DNA from: Christensenella sp. UBA4636
Lineage (GTDB): Bacteria; Bacillota; Clostridia; Christensenellales; Borkfalkiaceae
Direction of reading: 5' to 3'
Length of the DNA: 31,377 nt
NCBI GenBank assembly: GCA_002405915.1
Contig: DHMS01000030.1
Coordinates: forward strand, 1-31,377
Shown: one piece after another, positions 22,346-29,805 of the stretch
How the letters are laid out: the number at the start of each line of letters is the position of its first letter
Numbering within the stretch: position 1 is the first letter of the stretch
The notes under the pieces: model-generated
Told to the model about the DNA's origin: nothing
The model's input: the letters and a program-made list of their open reading frames with translations, nothing else
The model's database searches: none
Translations under genes and position numbers: made by a program

Positions 22346-22602
22346 GTTTTTTTCGCAAGTTACGTCATTTTATAACACAAGATTGAGTTTTTGCGGTATA
22401 CTCTACGCAAGAACGAACGGCTTTGAAATTCGTAAATTTCAGCCCTCGTTTTAAATGAATATATATCTCCTCGAAAGGCGCATATTCCTTGATTTGCCCC
22501 TCTCCGGGAGAGGGGCTTTTGCTCGCTACGCCGAGCAAAAGCAAATGACTTAACGGCAACTGCGGGTTAAACGCCCGTAAAAAATAAAAAGGAGCAAAAC
22601 AC
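22346..22602. other. Leader of the surface locus
   Basis: This stretch holds the twin hairpin at 22496-22542 and AAGGAG before ATG 22603. I see no coding region and no convincing promoter. Confidence 0.5.
22496..22542. repeat. Twin-hairpin element, copy 1
   Basis: GCCCCTCTCC pairs with GGAGAGGGGC around one G (22496-22516), then TTTT, then GCTTTTGCTCG pairs with CGAGCAAAAGC (22515-22525 with 22532-22542). It lies ~60 bp before the start of the 22603 lipoprotein gene. A similar pair occurs at 29567-29612. Confidence 0.8.
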
Positions 22603-24546
22603 ATGAAAGGTAAACTCAAACTTACGCTTCTTTGCGTATTGACTTTCGTTCTCGCGCTTTCTTTGTTCGGTTTTGTCGGTTGCGCCGGCAACGGAAACGG
22701 GAATAGTTCGCAAGATGAAAAAGTTAATCCGCCGGAGAAGCTCAGCGAGGTTACGGCGATTACGCTCTCCTACAACGGAGACGTAATAAACGGCATGCTC
22801 ACCGCCGACTTGTCTTTGAAAACGCTTGATTTGAGCGTTAGAGTAGACGGCGACGAGGGTGCGGACAAAACCGTGAAGTATTCTTCGGAAAACGAGAAAA
22901 TCGCTTCCGTAGACAGGAACGGCAAAGTCATTTTAAAGCGCGCGGGGGAAACGATGATAACCGCGACCGCTATGGACGTATCTGCAAAGTTCGTTCTCGT
23001 GGTCGGCTCGGGCGACGCGCTTTCCTACACCGTCACTGTAAACGGCGGCAGAGCGGACAAAACGACCGCCGCGGAGGGCGAATACGTTAAACTTACGCCC
23101 GAAGTACCCGCGGGCAAACAGTTCGTCGAGTGGTCTTTTTCTGCCGGCGTTACCTGGACGAACGGCTCTTCTTTCCGTATGCCTGCAACTTCCGTAACGG
23201 CAACCGCAGTGTTTAAGGACGTTCTGTACACGCTCAACGTTATCGGCGCGACCGTAAAACGCGCGGGAACGAGCATGAACCCCGTCGGAGAATACCTCGG
23301 CAATACGAAAGACGGCGACGACCCCGCTTACAGCATTATGAAGTACGAAGTAGCGCACGAATCGGAAGTGGTGATCGAACCTATTACCGTATCGGGCAAA
23401 GCTTTCGTAGGCTTCGACAAGGACGTTAAAAACAACCGCGTAGGCGACGTTGCGAACGGCGAATACGTTTTCAATATGGACGCAACCGACGTTACGCTCA
23501 CCGCTATCTATTCTCAAGAAACCAAAGAGACATTTGCTTTGGGCACCCAAGGTAAGCCTTACAGCGATGCGAAAAGAGGCTTTAAAGCCATAAGGTTGGG
23601 CGTCGTCGACGGCGAAAGTAAAGCCGACCCCGACCTTAACGGCGCGAACGGCTATCGCTTCGCTATCCCGGGACACACCGCCGGTCAACCCGATGTTTAT
23701 TCCGATAACATAAAAGACGGCATTAAGGGTTTTGAGACTAAGAGCGGTACAAAGCTTGCCTTTGTAACGTTTAAAAACAATCACGAAAAATTTTCCGTAA
23801 CCGTAGAATGGTTTTTAAATAATCGTGGTGCCGGTATGACCACGGGAAAAGTTACTATCGGACCGAAAGAAGTCAAGAAAGTCATCTGCGAAGTGGCTAT
23901 CGGTATCAATACGAATGAAAAGCCATGGAGCGGCTTCTACGTTCGTAAAGCCGTCGGCGCCTCTTCGTCCGACACCGTTCTTCTCGATATGACTGTTTCG
24001 AGCGCGACGCAGTACCCGGACGGCGACAAATCGCTTTCCGTTGTCGGCGACCCGCAAAAAGTGGAAGACATCCATTTCGAGTTCGGCCAAAACGTACAAT
24101 ATAGAAACGCCTGTACGATTTCCGACGGTAGAATTTTATCGTATTGCTACGTCGGCGGCCTGGGCGGAAGCATTAAAGACATAGAATACGCTTACACGAG
24201 CGGTTTCCACGGCGAACTTTTAAATCTTCCCGAATTCGACCCCGAAAACCCGACCGTTAATGTTTATATGAGAGCAATCAACAACGGGTTTATGGATAAC
24301 GATGTAAAGAGCGGATTCAAAATTGCCTTTGCAAAGGACGAAAATTTCAAAGAAATAATCGTAGAAAAAGTTTACTCTCTTAAAACGCCCGGCGATATTG
24401 AGCTTTTTAAGTTCGAGATTCCGCGTACGAAAGACGGTAAGATTTATCTTTCGTTCAGTCCGAACCCCGAATCCGACGCCGCAAAAGGGTGGTACAGCGC
24501 AATTTTCCAATACTTCTATAACGACGTTATAGGCTATGAGGAGTGA
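22603..24546 (+). CDS. Surface lipoprotein with BIG2-like and InlB-like repeat domains
   Basis: The protein has 647 residues. The lipoprotein signal ends in GFVGC (C27), followed by a Gly/Asn/Ser linker. Residues about 50-134 look like a bacterial Ig-like group 2 domain ('VKYSSENEKIASVDRNGKVI', 'AGETMITATA'). Two divergent InlB-B/Listeria-Bacteroides-type repeats follow: about 141-205 (ending 'MPATSVTATAVFK') and about 208-304 (ending 'MDATDVTLTAIYS'). The last ~340 residues are strand-rich with aromatic patches, likely sugar- or polymer-binding, but I do not recognise a family. AAGGAG precedes the ATG. The stop is 4 bases before the GH3 start, so the two are translationally coupled. The likely role is to hold glycan on the surface for the GH3 enzyme, which is inference. 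Confidence 0.85.
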   Translation: MKGKLKLTLLCVLTFVLALSLFGFVGCAGNGNGNSSQDEKVNPPEKLSEVTAITLSYNGDVINGMLTADLSLKTLDLSVRVDGDEGADKTVKYSSENEKIASVDRNGKVILKRAGETMITATAMDVSAKFVLVVGSGDALSYTVTVNGGRADKTTAAEGEYVKLTPEVPAGKQFVEWSFSAGVTWTNGSSFRMPATSVTATAVFKDVLYTLNVIGATVKRAGTSMNPVGEYLGNTKDGDDPAYSIMKYEVAHESEVVIEPITVSGKAFVGFDKDVKNNRVGDVANGEYVFNMDATDVTLTAIYSQETKETFALGTQGKPYSDAKRGFKAIRLGVVDGESKADPDLNGANGYRFAIPGHTAGQPDVYSDNIKDGIKGFETKSGTKLAFVTFKNNHEKFSVTVEWFLNNRGAGMTTGKVTIGPKEVKKVICEVAIGINTNEKPWSGFYVRKAVGASSSDTVLLDMTVSSATQYPDGDKSLSVVGDPQKVEDIHFEFGQNVQYRNACTISDGRILSYCYVGGLGGSIKDIEYAYTSGFHGELLNLPEFDPENPTVNVYMRAINNGFMDNDVKSGFKIAFAKDENFKEIIVEKVYSLKTPGDIELFKFEIPRTKDGKIYLSFSPNPESDAAKGWYSAIFQYFYNDVIGYEE

Positions 24547-24550
24547 TAAA

Positions 24551-27500
24551 ATGAAGAATTTTAAAAAGATTATTTTGTCCGCGGTTTTAGCGGGAAGCTT
24601 GTTGTTCGGCGCGGGCGTAACCGCGCTTACCAAGCCTATGGCTGCCGAAAAGGTAGGGCTTAACTATTACCTCTCCGATTACGACACCAGAGCCGACGCC
24701 AATAAGGCAGCCGCCGAATGGTTGAGTAAAGCAAACAAAGAGGGCGTCGTGCTTTTGAAGAACAAAGATAACGCGCTCCCCTTGGCTAAAGGTTCCAAGG
24801 TGACGGTATTCGGCAAAAACCAAGCATACCAACAAAACTGGTTCTACACTTATCTTACAAACGCGGGCTTTAAGGTTAACGATAAGGTGTATAACTTCTA
24901 TAGAGACAATAAACGTTCTCCGTTCGAGACCACGCCTCTTAAAGGTAATACCACAATCACGGGTAAAGCCATAGGCGAAACCCCCGTGTCTTATCTTACG
25001 GGCGACAGCGAGAACTTGCCGGGAACTTATAAGGATTACGGCGACATGGCTTTCGTAGTCTTTAAGCGTAGCGGCGCGGAAGGTCACGATAACCCGAGAA
25101 CGATGAAGTGGAACGGCAAATCGATTTCCGACAAAGGCGAAGCTACCCAGAAAATCCCGGGAGCAAGGAGTATGGACGACCACTACTTGCAGCTCGACCA
25201 AAACGAGGTCGACCTTCTCGACCATGTTTGCAACAACTTCGCAAAAGTAACGGTTATTATCGCGACGCCGTCGCAAATGGAAGTAGGCTTTTTGGATGAC
25301 CCCAACCATTACGCTTATCACGAAAATATCGTAGGCGGATTATGGATAGCGTATAGCGGTTTCCAAGGCGCGGCTTCCGTTATTGCGGGCGAAGTTTCTC
25401 CGTCCGGCAGAACGGTAGACACCTGGGCGAGGGATTTCAGGCTCGATCCCGTTTGGATGAACTTCAGCAACAACCTCGTAGAAGTTTCTTACGAAAAGAA
25501 GGGCAACCTTTACGCGAACTACGCTACAAGCGACGATTATATGATGGGCTACCGCGGCACTTACGTAATCTATAAAGAAGGCATTTACATGGGTTACCGC
25601 TATTACGAAACGCGCGGCTACACCGAGGGCTTAGACAAAGCCTACACGAGCGCTGAGGGCGAAGTGCATAGCACCACGACTACGCAATGGAATAACTGGT
25701 ATTCTTCACGCGTTTCCTATCCGTTCGGTTACGGGCTTTCCTATACGACCTTTAAGCAAGAAATCGTAGAAAAGAACTACAACGCGGGCGACGCGCTCGA
25801 TAAAAACGGAACTATCACTTGGAAAGTTAAAGTAACCAACACGGGCGCGGTTAGCGGCAAGGAAGTAGTTCAGCTTTACTACACTTCGCCGTACACTACG
25901 GGCGGAATAGAAAAATCTCACGTCGTACTCGGCGCGTTTGCGAAAACCGCGGAGATAAAACCGGGCGAAAGCGACACCGTAACGCTTACGATGTCCGTTC
26001 GCGATATGGCTTCCTACGACTATAACGACGCTAATAAAAACGGCTTCAAGGGCTACGAACTCGAAGAGGGCGATTATACGCTCAGACTCATGAAAAACGC
26101 TCACGAGCAAATCGATAGCGTTACGTACAACGTAGCCGAAACGGCTAAGTTCGATAAGGACGCGGTTACGGGTAACACGGTCAAAAACCGCTTCGACGAC
26201 ATAAGCAACTACCTTTTAAACGAAACCAACCCCGAAAACGGCAATTACTACATGTCCCGCGCGGACTTTGCCGGCACCTTCCCCAAAACGGCGTTCAGAG
26301 AAGATATTACGGAACGGGTAAGAAACGGGCTTAACGAATGGGAAGTAGTAGACAGAAAACAAACAAGAGACCCCGAATTAGATAAACAAGACCCCGAGTA
26401 TACCGAAGAAATGCCGACTTTCGGCGCGAAAAACGGCATCATGCTCGAAGATTTGCACGGGCTAAAGTACGAAGACGAGAAGTACGAAAAATTCCTTGAT
26501 CAGTTCACGAAAGAACAGCTTGTCGAGATTTCGACGAAAGGTTTTTACAGTGCCGGTATCGACGCGCCCAACCTCGGCTTAACCAAGACTTCCAACATCG
26601 ACGGACCTTACGGATTTATTAAGAATCCGTCCATAACAGGTAATGTCGGGTATTATGTCTGGCTCGGTCCCGTTACGCTTCACGCGGCTACTTGGAACGT
26701 CGAAATAGCGTATGAAAGAGGCAGAATCGTAGGTAACTTTGCGCTTTGGGGCGGCGGCGAAGAATACGACCGCATCGGCGGTTACTATGCGCCCGCAGTT
26801 AATATTCATCGTTCTCCGTTCAGCGGCAGGAACGGCGAATATTACTCCGAAGACGGATTTTTCACGGGTAAAATGGCTGCGGCGGAAGCAAGAGGCGCAA
26901 ACGATAAAGGCTTCTATACTTACGTCAAGCACTTTGCTATAAACGATCAGGAAACCAACCGAACCGGCGTATGCACCTGGCTCAACGAGCAGAGCATGAG
27001 AGAAATTTATCTCAAGTCTTTCGAAATCTGCATAAAGGAAAGCGGAACGAAGGGCGTTATGTCTGCGCTTAACCGTTTAGGCTACACCTGGACGGGCGGC
27101 GAACGCAGGCTTTTAACGGATGTACTTCGCAACGAATGGGGATTCAGAGGCGCGGTTGTAACCGACTCTTTTATGGGTAACGATTCTAACCTTTCTAACG
27201 TCGATCAAATGATAAGAGCGGGCGGTTCTCTTGCTCTCGGCGAGAATGCTAAGATTCTATATAATGCCGGTACGGCGACGACCTATCATTATCTAAGAAA
27301 AGCCGCTCACGATATCTGCTATATGCTTGCGAACAGCGCGGCGTTGAATAGAGGCTCGTATCCCGTTAAGGCTAAAGCTTTCAAGAGCTTCGAATCGAGC
27401 ACTTTGCCGCTCGGTATCTTAGGCGAAGAGTATAACGCTACGGTAGCGACGGCAGTACTCAACCCCGAAGCTTATCCGGACGGCAAGAAAGAGGACGTTA

Positions 27501-28624
27501 AGTACACGATTGCGGAGGGTAGCAAAAAGCTCCCCAAGGGCTTGACCTTATCTGAAAACGGCACTATTACGGGCGTACCCGAAAAGGAAACAAACAACCA
27601 CAAAGTAACGATTGCGGCGACCTATAAGGACGAAAGTATTACGACGGATTTCTACTTTACCGTGGTTGGCTCGGACGGCGCGATTATATATCGCCCCGAA
27701 AACGCAAACTTAGGCACGGCGTATGTCGGCAACAGCGTTAAGTTAAACGTTGCCGAAGCGGAAATTTACGTTAAGGACGCTACCGAAGAAGAAATCGCGG
27801 CGTTCCCGACGATAACTTACGAATTAGGTTCCGACACCATACTCCCCGAGGGCTTGACCTTGTCGGAAGACGGCAAAATCACAGGCACCCCGACAAAAGG
27901 TTGCAGAGATTATAAGATTACCGTCAGGGCGAAAGCTTTTGGGTATAGAAGCGTCGAAGCGCAGTATACTTTGAGTATTCTCAACGAAATGGCGTTCTTC
28001 CCGAGGACTCTTTCGGACGGTAAAGTCGGCTCTTCTTACGGCGACAGAATAGAACTTGCGGATTGTGCCGATACGGTTAAATATCGTTTGAAAGAAGGCA
28101 GTGCGCTTCCCGAGGGCTTGCAGCTTACGGAAGCCGGTTATATCGTCGGCACCCCGAGCGTTGCGGTAACGGACTACAAGTTCACGGTAGAAGCTTACGG
28201 CGAATTTGTCGACGCTATCGAAGCCGAATATTCCATAACTATAGGCTTGTCTTTTGCAAAAGGCTTGAAGCTTGCGGACGGCAAAGCGGGCGAAGAATAC
28301 CTCGGCGATATCGCAATGGCGAGCGGCGCGGACAACATTAAGTATTCGCTCAAAAAAGGCGCGCTACCCGAGGGCTTGACCTTATCGGAAAACGGCGAAA
28401 TCACCGGCACCCCGACGAAAGCCGGCGTGTACACGTTAACCTTTGTAGCTTCCGCAGAAGGCGTTGAAAGCGATGAAGTAACGCTCACGTTATACGTTGC
28501 GAACGCCGAAGTAAAAGAAGCGAAATCGGGCTGCAGAGGTGCTATAGGCTTTACTTTGCCGATAACGAGTACGCTCGGCATACTTGCCGCATTTGTGGCG
28601 ATAAGAAAGAAAAAAGAAGAATAA
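24551..28624 (+). CDS. Secreted, membrane-anchored GH3 glycosidase with permuted domain order and Ig-like repeats
   Basis: ATG 24551 is chosen because GAGGAG precedes it. The 1357-residue product has a signal peptide (1-~30), then the GH3 C-terminal alpha/beta domain first ('KEGVVLLKNKDNALPL'), a fibronectin-III-like domain ('GKEVVQLYYTSPY', 'VTLTMSVRDMASYD'), and only then the GH3 catalytic barrel ('SNIDGPYGF', 'HRSPFSGRNGEYYSEDGFFT', 'KHFAINDQETNR' with K793/H794, nucleophile D872 in AVVTDSF). This reversed order is known from some ruminal bacterial beta-glucosidases. Four He_PIG-like Ig repeats follow, each with an 'LPEGLTLSENGxITGTP'-type motif (coding near 27530, 27842, 28106, 28364). 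The end is KSGCRGAIG, a hydrophobic helix and RKKKEE. Beta-glucosidase or xylosidase activity is likely; specificity unknown. Confidence 0.9.
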   Translation: MKNFKKIILSAVLAGSLLFGAGVTALTKPMAAEKVGLNYYLSDYDTRADANKAAAEWLSKANKEGVVLLKNKDNALPLAKGSKVTVFGKNQAYQQNWFYTYLTNAGFKVNDKVYNFYRDNKRSPFETTPLKGNTTITGKAIGETPVSYLTGDSENLPGTYKDYGDMAFVVFKRSGAEGHDNPRTMKWNGKSISDKGEATQKIPGARSMDDHYLQLDQNEVDLLDHVCNNFAKVTVIIATPSQMEVGFLDDPNHYAYHENIVGGLWIAYSGFQGAASVIAGEVSPSGRTVDTWARDFRLDPVWMNFSNNLVEVSYEKKGNLYANYATSDDYMMGYRGTYVIYKEGIYMGYRYYETRGYTEGLDKAYTSAEGEVHSTTTTQWNNWYSSRVSYPFGYGLSYTTFKQEIVEKNYNAGDALDKNGTITWKVKVTNTGAVSGKEVVQLYYTSPYTTGGIEKSHVVLGAFAKTAEIKPGESDTVTLTMSVRDMASYDYNDANKNGFKGYELEEGDYTLRLMKNAHEQIDSVTYNVAETAKFDKDAVTGNTVKNRFDDISNYLLNETNPENGNYYMSRADFAGTFPKTAFREDITERVRNGLNEWEVVDRKQTRDPELDKQDPEYTEEMPTFGAKNGIMLEDLHGLKYEDEKYEKFLDQFTKEQLVEISTKGFYSAGIDAPNLGLTKTSNIDGPYGFIKNPSITGNVGYYVWLGPVTLHAATWNVEIAYERGRIVGNFALWGGGEEYDRIGGYYAPAVNIHRSPFSGRNGEYYSEDGFFTGKMAAAEARGANDKGFYTYVKHFAINDQETNRTGVCTWLNEQSMREIYLKSFEICIKESGTKGVMSALNRLGYTWTGGERRLLTDVLRNEWGFRGAVVTDSFMGNDSNLSNVDQMIRAGGSLALGENAKILYNAGTATTYHYLRKAAHDICYMLANSAALNRGSYPVKAKAFKSFESSTLPLGILGEEYNATVATAVLNPEAYPDGKKEDVKYTIAEGSKKLPKGLTLSENGTITGVPEKETNNHKVTIAATYKDESITTDFYFTVVGSDGAIIYRPENANLGTAYVGNSVKLNVAEAEIYVKDATEEEIAAFPTITYELGSDTILPEGLTLSEDGKITGTPTKGCRDYKITVRAKAFGYRSVEAQYTLSILNEMAFFPRTLSDGKVGSSYGDRIELADCADTVKYRLKEGSALPEGLQLTEAGYIVGTPSVAVTDYKFTVEAYGEFVDAIEAEYSITIGLSFAKGLKLADGKAGEEYLGDIAMASGADNIKYSLKKGALPEGLTLSENGEITGTPTKAGVYTLTFVASAEGVESDEVTLTLYVANAEVKEAKSGCRGAIGFTLPITSTLGILAAFVAIRKKKEE

Positions 28625-28862
28625 TAAGGATAATAAAAATTGAAAGTTGAAAGCGGAAAGTTGAAAGTTTTTCGCCGACCGTCTTTCAACTTTCAATCAG
28701 TCCTTAATTTTCAATTTTCAACTTTCACCTTTCAACTTATTAGCGTGCTTTGCACGCATATATTCGTCCACAATTTTCAACTTTCAACTCTCAATTTTCA
28801 ACTTGTATGCGCGCATACAGTAATTTTCAACTCAAAAATAAAACACAAGGAGTGTATCAACA
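28625..28862. repeat. Heptad repeats and hairpins between GH3 and the CBM lipoprotein
   Basis: TTGAAAG-type units run forward at 28638-28669 and in reverse complement at 28683-28738, 28771-28804 and 28821-28833. Two perfect small hairpins are interspersed: GCGTGC-TTT-GCACGC (28743-28757) and TGTATGCGCGCATACA (28804-28819). AAGGAG of the next gene follows. No coding potential. Confidence 0.8.
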
Positions 28863-29531
28863 ATGAAACTAAAAAGACTTTTTACGGCGATAATCGCCAC
28901 ATTGCTCGTCATTTCGGCGTTCGCGCTCACCGCTTGCACGGGCGGCGGAGACGATTCTTCGACCTCGGGCGGCGGTTCGACGGGTAGCAAAGAACTCACC
29001 ATGGAAGCAGAGTATATCGACCTCGACGGCGTGCCGGGCGCGGGACTTTCTTCCGACCAGCAAGGCGTCAACATGATTTACGGCGACGGTACGGAAGAAC
29101 AAAAGAAAATGTGGAGCAACGGTTATTACGTTTACTGCACATACGCACCCGATATTTCTCTCGAATTTAAATTTACGGCTAAAGAGGCGGCAAACGGCTC
29201 AATCACTATGCTTTTAGGCTCCGAATGCGGCGATATAAGCTTCGGACCGAACATTTTAAAAGTCGAACTTAACGGTAAGGAGATTACCTATACCCCTAAG
29301 AAGGTAAAAAACAATCAACCCAACGAAATGACTTTTACCGAATTCAAAGTCACCACGAACGCGGCTTTCAAGGCGGGCGAAAACGTCCTTAAGCTGACCG
29401 TTCTCCAAAACTCGCTTCGTGGTAGCGGTAATACGGCAGGTCCGTGCGTCGACTGCGTAAAACTCAAAAGCACTACCGCTTTGAGTTGGACGCCTAAGAC
29501 CGACAACCCCTCTAAAAGAGGCAGTATGTAA
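28863..29531 (+). CDS. Lipoprotein with CBM6/CBM35-like carbohydrate-binding domain
   Basis: The protein has 222 residues. The lipobox is ALTAC (C25), followed by a Gly/Ser/Asp linker to about residue 42. The rest is one beta-sandwich domain: 'KELTMEAEYIDLDG' (the usual N-terminal EAE strand with calcium/sugar-binding acids), 'GYYVYCTYAPDISLEFKFTA', 'FGPNILKVELNGKEI' and 'AFKAGENVLKLTVLQNSLRG', ending in 'CVDCVKLKS' as in CBM6/35 modules. No catalytic domain is attached, so it is likely a surface glycan-binding protein. AAGGAG lies 11 bases before the ATG. A palindromic terminator follows the stop. It probably serves with the upstream GH3 enzyme, but the heptad-rich gap argues for a separate transcript. 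Confidence 0.82.
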   Translation: MKLKRLFTAIIATLLVISAFALTACTGGGDDSSTSGGGSTGSKELTMEAEYIDLDGVPGAGLSSDQQGVNMIYGDGTEEQKKMWSNGYYVYCTYAPDISLEFKFTAKEAANGSITMLLGSECGDISFGPNILKVELNGKEITYTPKKVKNNQPNEMTFTEFKVTTNAAFKAGENVLKLTVLQNSLRGSGNTAGPCVDCVKLKSTTALSWTPKTDNPSKRGSM

Positions 29532-29566
29532 CAAAAAAACGCTCCCGAGAGGCAGTCTTTTTACGG

Positions 29567-29612
29567 ACTCCTCTCCGGAGAGGAGTTTTTTGCTCGCGCA
29601 TGCGCGAGCAAA
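29567..29612. terminator. Twin-hairpin element, copy 2 (terminator plus palindrome)
   Basis: ACTCCTCTCC/GGAGAGGAGT (29567-29586) is a perfect 20-bp palindrome followed by TTTTT. Immediately after comes the perfect 24-bp palindrome with halves TTTGCTCGCGCA and TGCGCGAGCAAA (29589-29612). The first part would terminate the CBM lipoprotein transcript; the second resembles the second hairpin of copy 1 at 22515-22542. Confidence 0.85.
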
Positions 29613-29655
29613 GGCTCATACTTATAAAAAAAATAAAAATAACGGAGAATTAAGT

Positions 29656-29787
29656 ATGAACAAAAAATTTTACGAGGCAACGGAAGTCGAAATAATTTCC
29701 GTTCAAGCCGAAAACATAATTGTCACTTCTACGGGTTACGGGCATGATAGTGAACCCGACAATACGTGGCTCAACTTCAATAATTAA
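29656..29787 (+). CDS. 43-residue peptide of unknown function
   Basis: ATG 29656 has GGAG 8 bases upstream; a longer in-frame extension upstream starts inside the palindrome region and is rejected. The peptide reads 'MNKKFYEATEVEIISVQAEN', then 'IIVTSTGYGHDSEPDNTW' and a short Asn-rich end. It has no signal peptide or hydrophobic helix. It resembles in plan short peptides often seen in gut Clostridia and Bacteroidales genomes, with an N-terminal 'Y..(P/A)..E(V/I)' stretch, a central 'E.I(I/V)TTS' and a variable Gly/Asp-rich tail, whose role I do not know. The split into a conserved first half and variable polar tail is leader/core-like, but no modifying enzyme, protease or transporter is adjacent. 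It is 18 bp upstream of the modular secreted protein and probably cotranscribed with it. Confidence 0.65.
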   Translation: MNKKFYEATEVEIISVQAENIIVTSTGYGHDSEPDNTWLNFNN

Positions 29788-29805
29788 GCTAAAGGAGAAA
29801 AAATC

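Noticed and set aside
22933..23784. 283-codon open frame antisense to the Ig-like lipoprotein gene
   Set aside because: A shadow of the strongly biased codon usage of the real gene; low-complexity Arg/Val-rich translation and no RBS.
28638..28833. CRISPR-like repeat array
   Set aside because: Units are degenerate heptads in both orientations without spacers of regular length, and no cas genes are present.
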